Of a stretch of 64,000 nt of DNA, positions 1-8,950 are shown one piece after another. Location of the stretch: assembly GCA_016717005.1 (NCBI GenBank), contig JADJUF010000022.1, positions 62,001 to 126,000 of the forward strand, in the 5' to 3' direction. The position numbers were made by a program, and so were the translations under genes. The notes under the pieces were generated by a model. The model made no database searches. It worked only from the letters and a program-made list of their open reading frames with translations, and was not told where the DNA came from. Origin of the DNA: Myxococcales bacterium. Lineage in GTDB: Bacteria > Myxococcota_A > Polyangia > Haliangiales > Haliangiaceae. Position 1 is the first letter of the stretch. The number at the start of each line of letters is the position of its first letter.

Positions 1-1296
1 CGCGGCGATCGCGACGAAGCTGAGGCGATCGGTGATCGTGATCGGCCCGAGGTCGGCGGCGGCCAGCCCGACCTCGGTGGTGAGCGCCCCGACGATGTCG
101 CCGGGGCGCAGCTTGTCCTGGCGCCCGCCCTGGATCGCGATCGTGACCCAGCCCGGCGGCGGCGGCCGCGCATCGGTGGCCGCCGGCACCGGCGCCGGCG
201 CGACCTCGCCCAGCGGGCCCTCGCGCAGGTTCGCGAGCGCGAACCGATCGCTGCGATCGGCCAGGCTGAGCGCGAGCCCCGCGCGGCCCGCGCGGCCGGT
301 GCGCCCGACCCGGTGGACGAAGACGTCGCGCTCGCGCGGCAGCTCGTAGTTGACGACCGCGCCGAGATCGTCGATGTCGAGGCCGCGCGCGGCGACGTCG
401 GTCGCGACCACCAGCCGCAGGCTGCCGTGCCTCAAGAGCAAGAGCACGGTGTTGCGGTCGTGCTGATCCATGCCGCCGTGCAGCGCCACCGCGGTGTAGC
501 CGGCCGCGGTCAGCGCCGCCGCGAGCTGATCGCAGGTCTCGCGCTGGTTGCAGAAGATCACCGCCGAGGTCGGCTGGTGGTGGCCGAGGATGCGCACCAG
601 CGCCGCCGGCCGCGCCAGGCCCTCGACGTCGTAGAGCGCGTGGGAGATCGGGGCGGTCACGACCGCGGTCGGCGCGGTCACCGCCACCGCGTCCTTCTGG
701 TAGCTCGCGCTCAGCGCCCGCACCGCGTCGGGGAACGTCGCCGAGAACAGCAGCGTCTGTCGCCGCGGCGGCGTAGCCCGGACGATCTCGCCGACGACCT
801 CGACGAAGCCCATCTCGAGCATGCGGTCGGCCTCGTCGAGGACGAGCGTCCGGATCGCGCCGAGATCGAGCCGGCCGCGCGCCAGGTGATCGGCGACGCG
901 CCCGGGCGTGCCGACGACGATGTCGACGCCGTGCTCGAGCTGCGCGCGCTCGCGCTGGATCGAGCTGCCGCCGCTGAGCGTGACGACGCGGGTGTGCGCC
1001 AGCGGCCGGGCCAGCCGGCGCAGCTCCTCGGCCACCTGGGCCGCGAGCTCGCGGGTCGGGCACAGCACCAGCGCGCCGGGGCGGCCCGAGCGCGGCAGCG
1101 TCCGCGCCAGCACCGCGAGGCCGAACGCCGCGGTCTTGCCGGTGCCGGTGCCGGCCTGGCCCAGGACGTCGTGCCCGGCCAGCATCGGCGGCAGCGCCAG
1201 CGCCTGGATCGGCGTCATCTGCTGGTAGTCGAGCCGCGCCAGGTTGGCGAGCTGCGCCGGGTCGAGCGGCAACGTCGAGAAGGACAGGTCGGTCAT
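1..1296 (-). CDS. dbpA: DEAD-box ATP-dependent RNA helicase, DbpA type (3' end outside window)
   Basis: An RNA helicase that unwinds or remodels RNA; DbpA enzymes act on 23S rRNA during 50S ribosome assembly. Reading back from the ATG at 1296 gives 432 residues. They show a Q-motif region (QQMTPIQ), Walker A AGTGTGKT (about 48-55), PTRELA, the LDEADRML box, SAT in LLFSATF, ATDVAARGLD and HRVGRTGRAG. After about residue 370 the sequence LRPGDIVGAL and a following beta-rich stretch match the small RNA-binding domain that marks DbpA. DbpA proteins are usually about 460 residues, so only some 25-30 are missing at the window edge. A TAGGGT hexamer at 1354-1349 is a plausible -10 element, giving a leader of about 45 nt. 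The family is firm; the rRNA target is known for the family and not shown here. Confidence 0.93.
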   Translation of the reverse strand, partial: MTDLSFSTLPLDPAQLANLARLDYQQMTPIQALALPPMLAGHDVLGQAGTGTGKTAAFGLAVLARTLPRSGRPGALVLCPTRELAAQVAEELRRLARPLAHTRVVTLSGGSSIQRERAQLEHGVDIVVGTPGRVADHLARGRLDLGAIRTLVLDEADRMLEMGFVEVVGEIVRATPPRRQTLLFSATFPDAVRALSASYQKDAVAVTAPTAVVTAPISHALYDVEGLARPAALVRILGHHQPTSAVIFCNQRETCDQLAAALTAAGYTAVALHGGMDQHDRNTVLLLLRHGSLRLVVATDVAARGLDIDDLGAVVNYELPRERDVFVHRVGRTGRAGRAGLALSLADRSDRFALANLREGPLGEVAPAPVPAATDARPPPPGWVTIAIQGGRQDKLRPGDIVGALTTEVGLAAADLGPITITDRLSFVAIAA

Positions 1297-1489
1297 GGGG
1301 CTCGCTGGGTGCGCGGCACCGGAGCGTGCACGACGAGGACAGCGGCGCACCCTAGCACCTGCGCCCGGACCGTGGCCCGGCGGACCCGCGCCACCCGCCC
1401 GCCGGGGCGCGCCAGACCCGACCGTTCGGCGCCGCCCATACACTTCCGCGGGCTTGCGGTCGGCCCGAAGGTTGCTGTTCCCGCCCGCC

Positions 1490-1567
1490 ATGACCTTCTA
1501 TGATCGCGTGCTTGAGCCCTTGGCCGTCCTGACCGTGGCGGTGAAGCTGCTGCTGAGCTGCTGGTGA
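1490..1567 (+). CDS. possible 25-residue hydrophobic peptide
   Basis: A short frame of 25 codons running from ATG to TGA, with a hydrophobic second half (VAVKLLLSCW). It sits alone in the gap between the helicase start and the convergent unknown gene. I see no clear Shine-Dalgarno site and no TANNNT promoter hexamer at the usual distance. It could be chance in GC-rich DNA. It is listed because this gap has no other content. Confidence 0.18.
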   Translation: MTFYDRVLEPLAVLTVAVKLLLSCW

Positions 1568-1627
1568 CCGCCGCGCGCGCCCGATCGGCGCGCCACGCCC
1601 CGCTGGCGTGCTGCATCGGCGCCCCCG

Positions 1628-2437
1628 TTACGCTGCGCCGTCGTCGCGCCCGCCGCCGACCCCGAGCAGGTGCTGGCCGGCGCCGTCGACGATGACCCGG
1701 GCCGCGTTGTTGAGCTGGAGCAGCTCGGCCAGGCCGTCGCGATCGTCGACGATCCACCAGGTGCGCTCGGGCCCGAGCTCGACGCCGTGGCGCGGCTGGC
1801 CCAGCTCGGCGCCGCCGGCGACCGCGGCCGCGACCTGGCTCACGACCGCGCCGACCATCGCGGCGTCGGGCTGGCCGCACAGCGCCACCAGATCGGGCGC
1901 GCCGAACTTCCGCAGGCCGCGGGTGTGCAGCGCGTGCGCGCGATCGGTGCGGGCCGAGTCGGTCTCGAACACCACGCGGACCTCGCGCGCGGGGTCGAAC
2001 TCGGCGTCGGCGGCGGCCAGCGCGTCGCCGCGCCGGTAGGTGTGGGCGTGGACGTCGAGCACGACCGTGGCGCCGCGCGCGACCATCCAGCGCGCGACCG
2101 CCCACGCGGTCTGCAGGTAGCCGAGGTCGGGCGGCAGGTCAGGCGCGGCGATGACGACGTGCAGGTGATCGGCGGCGTCGAGCGCGGCCAGGCCGTCGCC
2201 GAGATCGGTCGCGGCGATCGCGCGCAGCGAGCCGGTGCGCCAGCCGTCGAACCACGCCGGATCGGCCGCGCGCGGGATCGCGCGCACGTCGAGGTCGCCG
2301 ATCAGCTCGGCCCGCGGCACGCCGAACTGCCCGAGCGACATCGGCACGTCGTCGGCGAGCGCGCCGGTCGAGAACACCACCAGCATCGCGTGCGGCCGCC
2401 GGGTCGGCGCCGCGCCGGACCACGCCCACGCGGTCAT
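1628..2437 (-). CDS. hypothetical protein, third gene of MerR-TPR operon
   Basis: A 269-residue protein I do not recognise. It has no signal peptide or membrane segment, so it is probably cytoplasmic. Alternating hydrophobic strands (MLVVFSTG, HLHVVIAAP, ATVVLDVHAH, VRVVFETDS) suggest an alpha/beta fold, and there is a short motif TRGLRKFGAPDL near the middle. I chose the ATG at 2437 because it overlaps the TGA of the upstream MerR-TPR gene as ATGA, the signature of translational coupling. It should therefore be made together with that regulator and with the small protein upstream. The role is unknown; being coupled to a regulator makes an effector or co-sensor possible. Confidence 0.8.
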   Translation of the reverse strand: MTAWAWSGAAPTRRPHAMLVVFSTGALADDVPMSLGQFGVPRAELIGDLDVRAIPRAADPAWFDGWRTGSLRAIAATDLGDGLAALDAADHLHVVIAAPDLPPDLGYLQTAWAVARWMVARGATVVLDVHAHTYRRGDALAAADAEFDPAREVRVVFETDSARTDRAHALHTRGLRKFGAPDLVALCGQPDAAMVGAVVSQVAAAVAGGAELGQPRHGVELGPERTWWIVDDRDGLAELLQLNNAARVIVDGAGQHLLGVGGGRDDGAA

Positions 2438-3354
2438 GCGGCCAGGTGGGTCAGGTACGCGCGCGCGCGGCCGGCCCACTCGCTGCCCGTGTCGAGCTCG
2501 AGGTAGCGCTCGAGGTGGCGCCGGGCCTGGGCCGCGCCGCCGACCCGGGCCAGCGCGAGGCCGAGGTTGTAGTGGGCGTCGGCGAACTCGGGCGCGGCCT
2601 GGCACACCCGGCGCAGCTCCGCGATCGCCAGGTCGGTCTCGCCGGTGTCCTCGAGCAGGTTGCCGAGGTTGTAGCGGGCCTCGGTCTGGCCGGGGTCGTG
2701 GGCCAGCGCGCGCTCGTACAGCGCCCGGGCCTCGGCGAGATCGCCGGCGCGGTGGCGCAGGTTGCCGAGGTTGGTCATCGCCGCCGCCAGCCCGGGATCG
2801 ATGTCGAGCGCGCGCCGGTACAGCGCCTCGGCCTCGACCGCGTCGTCGCGATCCTCGGCCGCGCACGCCTCGACGAAGCAGGTGTACGCGGTCGGGCCCA
2901 GGTTGGCCTCGGTCGGATCGTCGGCGACCTCGGTCGGCACCGCGTCGGCGGCCGCGGCGTCCGCCGGCAGCAGCTCGGCGATCTGTCCGCCGAGCGCCGG
3001 CAGGTTGAACGCCATCACCACCTGGCCGGTGGCCGGCGTGAACGCGACGTCGTCGGCCAGCGCCACGATCGACTCGCCGTCCGAGCACAGCCGCAGGCGC
3101 AGCGCCGGGTGGACGTCGCCGGGCAGCGCGCGGCGCAGCGCCTCGAGGTTCTTGCGCACCTTCTGGGCCGACAGCCCGGCGGCGAGCAGGTCCTTCGCGG
3201 CCTTGACCGCGCACAGATCGCGGAACGTGTAGTAGAAGCGGCCGCCCTTGCGGACGGTCGGGCCGACGAAGCCGGTCTGCATCCAGTAGCGCAGGCGCGA
3301 CTCCTGGAGGGCGAACAGCTTGGCGACATCACGGACGCTGTACAGCTCGGTCAT
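2434..3354 (-). CDS. MerR-type DNA-binding domain fused to TPR repeats
   Basis: A predicted transcriptional regulator of 306 residues. Residues 1-75 form a MerR winged helix (YSVRDVAKLFALQESRLRYW, then FRDLCAVKAAKDLLAAG). A middle segment of about 80 residues follows, and from about 150 to 300 there are TPR units (ALYRRALDIDPGLAAAMTNLGN, ALYERALAHDP, LAIAELRRVCQAAPEFADAHYNLG). In the MerR family the C-terminal part senses the signal, so here a TPR superhelix probably binds a protein or peptide rather than a metal or drug. It is joined by ATGA overlaps to genes on both sides (starts 3354 and 2437), so the three form one operon. The regulated promoter is probably its own, given the palindrome described at 3871-3882. 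Confidence 0.88.
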   Translation of the reverse strand: MTELYSVRDVAKLFALQESRLRYWMQTGFVGPTVRKGGRFYYTFRDLCAVKAAKDLLAAGLSAQKVRKNLEALRRALPGDVHPALRLRLCSDGESIVALADDVAFTPATGQVVMAFNLPALGGQIAELLPADAAAADAVPTEVADDPTEANLGPTAYTCFVEACAAEDRDDAVEAEALYRRALDIDPGLAAAMTNLGNLRHRAGDLAEARALYERALAHDPGQTEARYNLGNLLEDTGETDLAIAELRRVCQAAPEFADAHYNLGLALARVGGAAQARRHLERYLELDTGSEWAGRARAYLTHLAA

Positions 3355-3830
3355 GCGGTCACGCCTTTCCGGACGAGGGCCTCGACGTCGAGGGCGAAGC
3401 GGACGATCGCCCCCTGGCTCTTCACGCGCAGGTCGATCTCGGGCTGGATCAAGTGGCCGCCGGCGCGGCGGACGGCCTCGTCGAACGCGATCTGCCGGGC
3501 GCGGTGGCGCACGCGGGGATCGTCGCCGGCGAGGCCCGCGATCTGGCGCGCGGTGGCGGCGTCGGGCAGGTCCGACAGCCGGTCGGCCAGCGCCTCCAGA
3601 TCGATCGTGATCGTGGTCGAGCCGACGTAGCGCTCGCCGTCGGCGGCGCCCTCGGACGTCACGCGCGGCGCCGCGAACACCAGCTCGAGCGCGGTGGCCG
3701 ACAGCCCCAGCTCGATCCGGCGATGAAACACCGACAGCCGCCGGGCCCCGGCCATCGGCTTCTTCTGTGGCGGTGGGTGCGACCGCGTCAGCGGCCGGGT
3801 AGAGATGCGAGCGCGTGGCGACACGGCCAT
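3351..3830 (-). CDS. hypothetical protein, first gene of MerR-TPR operon
   Basis: A 159-residue protein of unknown function. Its first 25 residues are basic and proline-rich; the folded part seems to begin near GARRLSVFHRRIELG and contains two strand-like stretches (ALELVFAAPR, STTITIDLEAL) followed by helices. The start is set at ATG 3830 because a TACCGT hexamer ends 6 nt upstream, the spacing seen at many leaderless genes here. A TTG at 3866 would lie inside the promoter. An internal ATG at 3755 behind AGAAGAAG remains possible. The stop overlaps the start of the MerR-TPR gene (ATGA). No similarity to a named family is apparent to me. Confidence 0.72.
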   Translation of the reverse strand: MAVSPRARISTRPLTRSHPPPQKKPMAGARRLSVFHRRIELGLSATALELVFAAPRVTSEGAADGERYVGSTTITIDLEALADRLSDLPDAATARQIAGLAGDDPRVRHRARQIAFDEAVRRAGGHLIQPEIDLRVKSQGAIVRFALDVEALVRKGVTA

Positions 3831-3836
3831 GCGCTC

Positions 3837-3882
3837 ACGGTAGGGCAAGCCCAGGCTTGGATCCAACTTTCCTACATGTAGG
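3837..3882 (-). promoter_or_regulatory. promoter and palindromic operator of MerR-TPR operon
   Basis: Reading the minus strand: palindrome CCTACATGTAGG (3882-3871), then TTGGAT (3866-3861) as a -35, an 18-nt spacer, TACCGT (3842-3837) as a -10, 6 nt, and the ATG. The 12-bp palindrome is perfect and lies just upstream of the -35, where class I/II activators bind. MerR proteins usually bind between -35 and -10, so the site may belong to another factor or be used unconventionally. Autoregulation by the MerR-TPR protein is an inference. Confidence 0.55.
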
Positions 3883-3899
3883 ACACGATCAAGTCCGCG

Positions 3900-5006
3900 T
3901 CATGCTTCGAGCCAGGCCCACGCCAGGTCGCCGAACCCGCGCCGCAGGTCCTTGATCTTCGCGGCCTCGGGCCGGTCGCGGGCGGGGTGGACGCGGTTGG
4001 TCAGGAGCACCGCCCAGCGCCCGCGGGCCCAGTCGAGCCACATCGAGGTGCCGGTGAACCCGAGGTGGCCGACCGCGCCGACGCGCGGCCAGGCGTCGCC
4101 GGCGTGGGACACCCCGGCCACCGATGACGGCGTGTCCCAGCCCAGCCGCCACGAGGTCGCCGGCGCCGCCGACGTGGTGAACGCGTGCTCGATCCGCGCG
4201 GCCGCGATCGCCCCGACACCGTCGACCGGGCCCCGCGCCAGCGCCTGCGCGAACGCCGCGACGTCGTCGATCGGCGCGAACAGCCCGGCGTGCCCGGCGA
4301 CGCCGCCGGCGGCGTGGCAGTTCTCGTCGTGGACCTCGCCCGCGACCAGGCCGCGGCGCGGGCACAGCTCGGTGGCCGGCGCGTCGGGGCGCGGGCCGGC
4401 CGTGCGCAGGTCGACGAAGCCGGTCGCCGCGAGCTCGAGCGGCGCCAGCGCGCGCGCGGTCAGCTCCTCGAGCGGCGCGTCGCCGGCGCGCTCGCACACC
4501 GCGGCCAGCGCGATGAAGCCGAGGTCGCTGTAGATCGCGGCGGCGCCGGGCGCGCGCTCGAGCGGCGTCGCGCTGGCCATGGCCACCAGCGCCGCGCGCG
4601 GCAGGTCGGCGCCGCCGAGGTCGCCGGCCCACAGGCGCTCGTACAGCTTGACGTGGGCCGGCAGCCCGCTGGCGTGGCCCAGCAGGTGGCCGATGGTGAC
4701 GGCGCGATCGAGCGCGGGCAGCCAGCGCGCGGCCGACGCGTCGAGGGCGAGCCGGCCGGCCTCGACCAGCGCCAGCGTCACCGTCGCGGTCGCGATCGGC
4801 TTGGTCAGCGAGGCCAGGTCGAAGCGGGTGGCGGCGGCGATGGCCTCGCCGCGGTCCGGCACGGTCCGGGTCGTGCCGCGCACCCAGCGCGCGCGCCGAC
4901 CAGGGGCCCCGACCGCCGCGGCCGCCGCCGAGCACACGCCGCCGGCGATCGCGTCATCGAGCAGCGCGCCGATGCCAGCCTCGGGATCGCGCGGCGGTGA
5001 GGTCAC
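3900..5006 (-). CDS. beta-lactamase family (class C fold) serine hydrolase
   Basis: A serine hydrolase of 368 residues in the beta-lactamase/penicillin-binding/esterase EstB superfamily. The nucleophile motif is SLTK at residues 66-69, within FDLASLTKPIATATV. A YSD-type motif (IYSDLGFI) takes the place of YxN, and GHLGFTGTSM near the C-terminus replaces the KTG strand. There is no signal peptide, so it is probably cytoplasmic and more likely an esterase or peptide hydrolase than an antibiotic-degrading enzyme. The start is GTG 5006: TACCGT (5018-5013) lies 6 nt upstream with TTGGCC 18 nt before it, an intact leaderless promoter. It is divergent from the kinase gene. The substrate is unknown. 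Confidence 0.88.
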   Translation of the reverse strand: MTSPPRDPEAGIGALLDDAIAGGVCSAAAAAVGAPGRRARWVRGTTRTVPDRGEAIAAATRFDLASLTKPIATATVTLALVEAGRLALDASAARWLPALDRAVTIGHLLGHASGLPAHVKLYERLWAGDLGGADLPRAALVAMASATPLERAPGAAAIYSDLGFIALAAVCERAGDAPLEELTARALAPLELAATGFVDLRTAGPRPDAPATELCPRRGLVAGEVHDENCHAAGGVAGHAGLFAPIDDVAAFAQALARGPVDGVGAIAAARIEHAFTTSAAPATSWRLGWDTPSSVAGVSHAGDAWPRVGAVGHLGFTGTSMWLDWARGRWAVLLTNRVHPARDRPEAAKIKDLRRGFGDLAWAWLEA

Positions 5007-5075
5007 GCCGCCACGGTATCGCGACGACCGACGCGAGGCCAACCCGCCACCGGCCGCATGGTAGGGTCGCGGTCC
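5007..5075. promoter_or_regulatory. divergent leaderless promoters (hydrolase / kinase)
   Basis: Sixty-nine bases separate two divergent GTG starts. The minus-strand promoter is TTGGCC-18 nt-TACCGT with the start 6 nt later. The plus-strand -10 is TAGGGT at 5062-5067, 8 nt before GTG 5076, with no good -35. Both transcripts should begin at or within a few bases of the start codon. Confidence 0.55.
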
Positions 5076-7099
5076 GTGACCCGCTACGAAGTGATCGAGC
5101 GCATCGGCGCTGGCCGCATGGCGGAGATCTTTCGGGGCAAGGCCACCGCCGCCGGCGGGTTCGAGAAGCCGGTCGCGATCAAGCGGATCCTGCCGCACCT
5201 GTCGAGCGACCCGCGCTTCGTCGAGCTGCTGATCGCCGAGGCCAAGATCATGTCGGTCTTGCGCCACCGCAACATCATCCAGATCTTCGACGTCGGCGTC
5301 GGCGATGACGACGAGCACTTCCTGGTGATGGAGTTCGTCGACGGCGTCGACGTCGGCGCGCTGCAGCGGCAGCTCGAGAGCCACCGCCAGCGCCTGCCGA
5401 TCGACCTGGTGCTGCACATCGGCGCCGAGGTGTGCGAGGCCCTCGACCACGCCCAGCACGCGCCCGGGCCCGACGGCGAGCCCATGCGCCTGGTCCACCG
5501 GGACGTCACGCCCTCGAACGTGCTGGTGTCCAAGGCCGGCGAGGTCAAGCTCACCGACTTCGGCCTGGCCAAGCGGCCCGAGGACGGCACCAGCGCCGGC
5601 GGCCTGCGCGGTCGCTACGGCTACGTGTCGCCGGAGCAGGCCAGCGGTCTCCCGGCCGACGCGCGCACCGACGTGTTCGCGGTCGGCGTGATCATGTGGG
5701 AGCTGGCGCTGGGCCGCCGGCTGTTCAGCCACCTGGCCGACTTCGACGCGCTGCGCGCGGTCCGCGCCGACGATGTGCCCCGGGTCCGCGACCACGATCC
5801 GTCGCTGCCCGCCGACCTCGACACGATCCTGAGCGAGGCCCTCGCCCGCGATCCGGCCCGGCGGCTGCCCAACGCCGGCGAGCTGGGCAAGCGCCTGCGC
5901 GGGCTGCGCTACTCGCTCGACGACAGCTCGGGCGATCCCGCGAGCGCGCTGGCGCGCATGGTCGCGCGGGCCGAGCGCACCCCGCCGCGACCGGTCGAGG
6001 CCCCGACCGCCGCCGCCCGCGGCCACGAGCGCAGCAAGCGGACCTCGAGCGGGTTCGACGTGTCCGAGCCGACGGTGCTGCGGATCCGCACCGCCGACGG
6101 CTTCGCCAGCGACGACGAGGGCACCAGCCTGCTCCACGCCCGGGCGGTGATCGATCGGTTCGACGAGGACGAGACCCGGATGGCCCGCCTGCCGGCCGCG
6201 TTCGGCGAGCAGCCGACCAGCCGCACCGATCGCGACTCGCTGGCGCTGCCGGCGCAGAGCGCGCCGATGCACCTGCCGCGCGACTCGGGGGAGGTCACCG
6301 CGACCGCGCCGCCGCTCGACGTCGGCCCACCCCGGGCGCGCCTGCGCCCGCGCGCGGCGTCGCAGGCCGGCGGCCGCGAGCGCGTCACCACGCCGCCGCC
6401 CGTGCCGGTGCGCCCACCGCCGCGGCCGGCCGCGCCGCCGCACGCCCCGTCGGCCGCGCCGACGTCAGCCCCACCGTCCGCGCATCCACCGTCGGCTGCG
6501 CCGCCGCGCGGGACCGAGCCCGTCGAGCGCCCGGCCCCACCCGCGGCCCCACCCGCCGCGCCGCCGCGCGCGCCGGTCGTGCACCAGTCGCGCCTGCCGT
6601 CGATCGCACCGCCGCCGTACGTGGCGCACCGGGCCGGCACGATGCAGCCGTATCCGACGCCGCCGTCGGGCACGCGCCGCTGGTGGATCATCGGCGGCGC
6701 CGCCGCGGTGATCGCGGCGCTGTCGTTCCTGATCACCCGCGCGGCCCTCGAGCCGCCCGAGCTGCGCCCGGCGGCGAGCGCCCTCGTGGACGCCGGCGTC
6801 CCGCTCGACGCGGCCCGCACCGTCAGCCCGGCCCGGGTCCCGATCGACGCCCGCGCGGTCGACGCGCGGCCCCCGGTCGACGCCGCCGTCGACGCGCCGC
6901 CGTCGACGCGCCGGTCGACGCGGTCGTCCCGGACGACGCCGCCGCGCCCGCCGACGCGGCGGTCGCCCCCGACGCCGCCGCGCCCACCGACGCCGCGGTC
7001 GCCCCCGACGCCGCCGCGCCCAGGCCGGCGCGGAAGAAGCCGGTCACTCCGGCGCGGAAGAAGCCGGCGCCGAAGCCACCGAAGAAGAAGGGCCGCTGA
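5076..7099 (+). CDS. membrane-anchored serine/threonine protein kinase (one frameshift in the sequence)
   Basis: A Hanks-type kinase that phosphorylates Ser/Thr on proteins. The N-terminal kinase domain covers residues 1-275: glycine loop GAGRMAEIF (11-19), Lys36 in VAIKRI, HRDVTPSN from 141, DFG 161-163, and YVSPEQ. A long Pro/Ala-rich linker follows, then one membrane helix (WWIIGGAAAVIAALSFLI, about 536-553) and an Asp-Ala repeat tail ending in KPPKKKGR. Near base 6900 the frame shifts: the Asp-Ala tail typical of these kinases resumes in the next frame, as if one base is missing. GTG 5076 is chosen because TAGGGT ends 8 nt before it; an ATG at 5058 would lie upstream of that promoter. The last 56 bases overlap the convergent membrane-protein gene. 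The substrate is unknown. Confidence 0.9.
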
Positions 7100-7613
7100 G
7101 CGGCCGGCTCCGACGGTACGCGACCAGGATCACCGTCGCCCAGATCGCCGCGGTCGTCAGCGACGCGACCAGCGTCACGAGCCCGTTGGCGAGGGTCCAC
7201 TCGGCGACGACGTCGCCGAGGCGCCGGGTCGTGCGACCGTCGGCGAGCGCGCGGTCCACGCCGCGCTGGGCGAGCACCGCGTGGACCGCCCCGACCGCAG
7301 CCACGAGCGGGACCGCGAGCACCGCCAGCGCCGCGGTCGCGACCGGGACCGCCCACGATCGCACCATCCACGCCAGCCGCGCCGGCCGCCGGATCAACGT
7401 CGCCAGCAGGTAGACCTTGCCGGCGACGAACACGCCGACCAGCGCGACCCGCACCGCGATCAACGTCGCGAGCGACGCCGGCGGCACCAGGCCCAGCCAC
7501 GCCGCCAGCAGGCTGACGCCGCCGTGGCGCAGGTCGACCGCCGGCATGAGCCCCATCACCACCAGCGTCAACGCGACGCCGTGCCGACCATGCGCGTGAT
7601 CCGGATCGGTCAC
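7044..7613 (-). CDS. predicted integral membrane protein coupled to M20 peptidase
   Basis: A 189-residue protein with about four membrane segments (VALTLVVMGLMPAV, LATLIAVRVALVGVFVAG, ATAALAVLAVPLVAAVGAV, GLVTLVASLTTAAIWATVILV) and a short Ser/Ala-rich cytoplasmic tail. I recognise no family. The GTG start at 7613 overlaps the peptidase stop as GTGA, so it is translated after the peptidase and may serve the same process, for example housing or exporting a product; that is inference. Its 3' end overlaps the convergent kinase gene by 56 bp, so the two mRNAs are complementary there. Confidence 0.78.
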   Translation of the reverse strand: MTDPDHAHGRHGVALTLVVMGLMPAVDLRHGGVSLLAAWLGLVPPASLATLIAVRVALVGVFVAGKVYLLATLIRRPARLAWMVRSWAVPVATAALAVLAVPLVAAVGAVHAVLAQRGVDRALADGRTTRRLGDVVAEWTLANGLVTLVASLTTAAIWATVILVAYRRSRPLSGPSSSVASAPASSAPE

Positions 7614-8950
7614 GGCGCCGCCGCGAACTCCCGCACGACCGCGTCGAGCACCTCGGCGCCCCAGCGCAGCCCGGCGATCGGGATGCGCTCGTTGTGGCCG
7701 TGGAACATGTCGGCGAACTTGATGCCCGACGCCTTCTCGATCTTCACCGGCGAGAAGCCGTACCAGCGCGCGCCGAGCTGGGTGAAGTACTTGGCGTCGG
7801 TGAAGCCGGGGATCATGTACGGCACGACCGTCGCGTCGGGCTCCCGCGCCACCACCTGGCGCGCGATCACGTCGTAGAGCGGCGACGCCACCGGCTCGGT
7901 CACCGTCGGCGGCGCCGCCTTCATCACCTCGAGCTCGACGTCGGGCCCCAGCACCGCGCGCAGCTCGCGCAGGAAGTCCTCGGTCGACTGCCCCGGCAGC
8001 GTGCGGCCGTCGATCTCGACCTCGGCCACGCCCGGGATGACGTTGGTCTTGCTGCCGGCGCGCACGACCGTCGGCGACGCGGTGTTGGCCAGCAGCGCGC
8101 CGAGGCTGCGCGCGATCCCGGCGTCGGGCCGCAGCCGCAGCGCCCGCGCGAGGAGCTCGGGGCGGGTCAGGAGCTTGAGCAGCGGCCGCGCCACCGCCGG
8201 CTGCCGCGCCGCCACCGCCTCGAGGAACCGGGTCAGCTGGGCGGTCGGGTGCACCGGCAGCCGGGCCCGACCGAGCGCCGCGATCGCCGTGGCCATGCGC
8301 ACGACCGCGCTGTCGGCCCGCGGCATCGAGCCGTGGCCGGGCTCGCCGGTCCAGCGCGCGCGCACCCAGCACAGGCCCTTCTCCGCGACCTGCACCGGGT
8401 AGAACGTGGCGTTGCCGAGGTGGAGCGAGAACCCGCCCGACTCGCCGATCGCGTACTCGGCGCGCACCAGCTCGGGGTGCTGCTCGACCAGGAACCGCGA
8501 GCCCAGATCGCACCCGGCCTCCTCGTCGGCGACGCCGGCGAAGATCACGTCGCGGGCCAGCTGGGGCTTGTCGACCGCGAGCTTGCGCATGATCGCGACG
8601 CTCATCGCCGCCATGTTCTTCATGTCGATCGCGCCGCGGCCCCACAGGCAGCCGTCGGCGACCGCGGCCGAGAACGGCGGGTGCGCCCACTTGCTCGGAT
8701 CGGCCTCGACCACGTCGAGGTGCGCCGACAGGAGCAGCGGCGCGGCCCGACCGTCGCCGCGGTAGCGGGTCACCAGGTTGGCGCGGGTCGGCGCGCTCTC
8801 GAGCACCGTGACCTCGTAGCCGACCTCGCGCAGCTTGTCGGCCAGGTAGGCCGCGGCCGGGCGCTCGTTGCCGGGCGGGTTGGTCGTGTCCATGCGCAGC
8901 AGGGCCGCGCACATCTCCTCGGCGTCACGCGCGAGCGGCGGTAGCGTCAT
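7610..8950 (-). CDS. M20/M25/M40-family zinc metallopeptidase (carboxypeptidase/deacylase)
   Basis: A 446-residue dizinc amidohydrolase of the ArgE/DapE/carboxypeptidase G2 clan. It cleaves peptide or N-acyl bonds; the exact substrate cannot be read. Metal and catalytic residues are visible: SAHLDVV (His77, Asp79), GRGAIDMKN (Asp109, the bridging ligand), ADEEAG (Glu143 general base, Glu144 ligand) and FHGHNE near residue 417 (last His ligand). A dimerisation/lid domain lies between, entered at GEPGHGSM. There is no signal peptide, so it acts in the cytoplasm. ATG 8950 sits 8 nt after TATCGT, a leaderless promoter that has been copied upstream in a 72-bp tandem array. The membrane gene downstream is coupled by GTGA. 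Confidence 0.92.
   Translation of the reverse strand: MTLPPLARDAEEMCAALLRMDTTNPPGNERPAAAYLADKLREVGYEVTVLESAPTRANLVTRYRGDGRAAPLLLSAHLDVVEADPSKWAHPPFSAAVADGCLWGRGAIDMKNMAAMSVAIMRKLAVDKPQLARDVIFAGVADEEAGCDLGSRFLVEQHPELVRAEYAIGESGGFSLHLGNATFYPVQVAEKGLCWVRARWTGEPGHGSMPRADSAVVRMATAIAALGRARLPVHPTAQLTRFLEAVAARQPAVARPLLKLLTRPELLARALRLRPDAGIARSLGALLANTASPTVVRAGSKTNVIPGVAEVEIDGRTLPGQSTEDFLRELRAVLGPDVELEVMKAAPPTVTEPVASPLYDVIARQVVAREPDATVVPYMIPGFTDAKYFTQLGARWYGFSPVKIEKASGIKFADMFHGHNERIPIAGLRWGAEVLDAVVREFAAAP

Noticed and set aside
3900..5006. True antibiotic-resistance beta-lactamase
   Set aside because: No signal peptide, and YSD and HLGFTG replace the usual YxN and KTG; an esterase or peptidase-like role is more likely.
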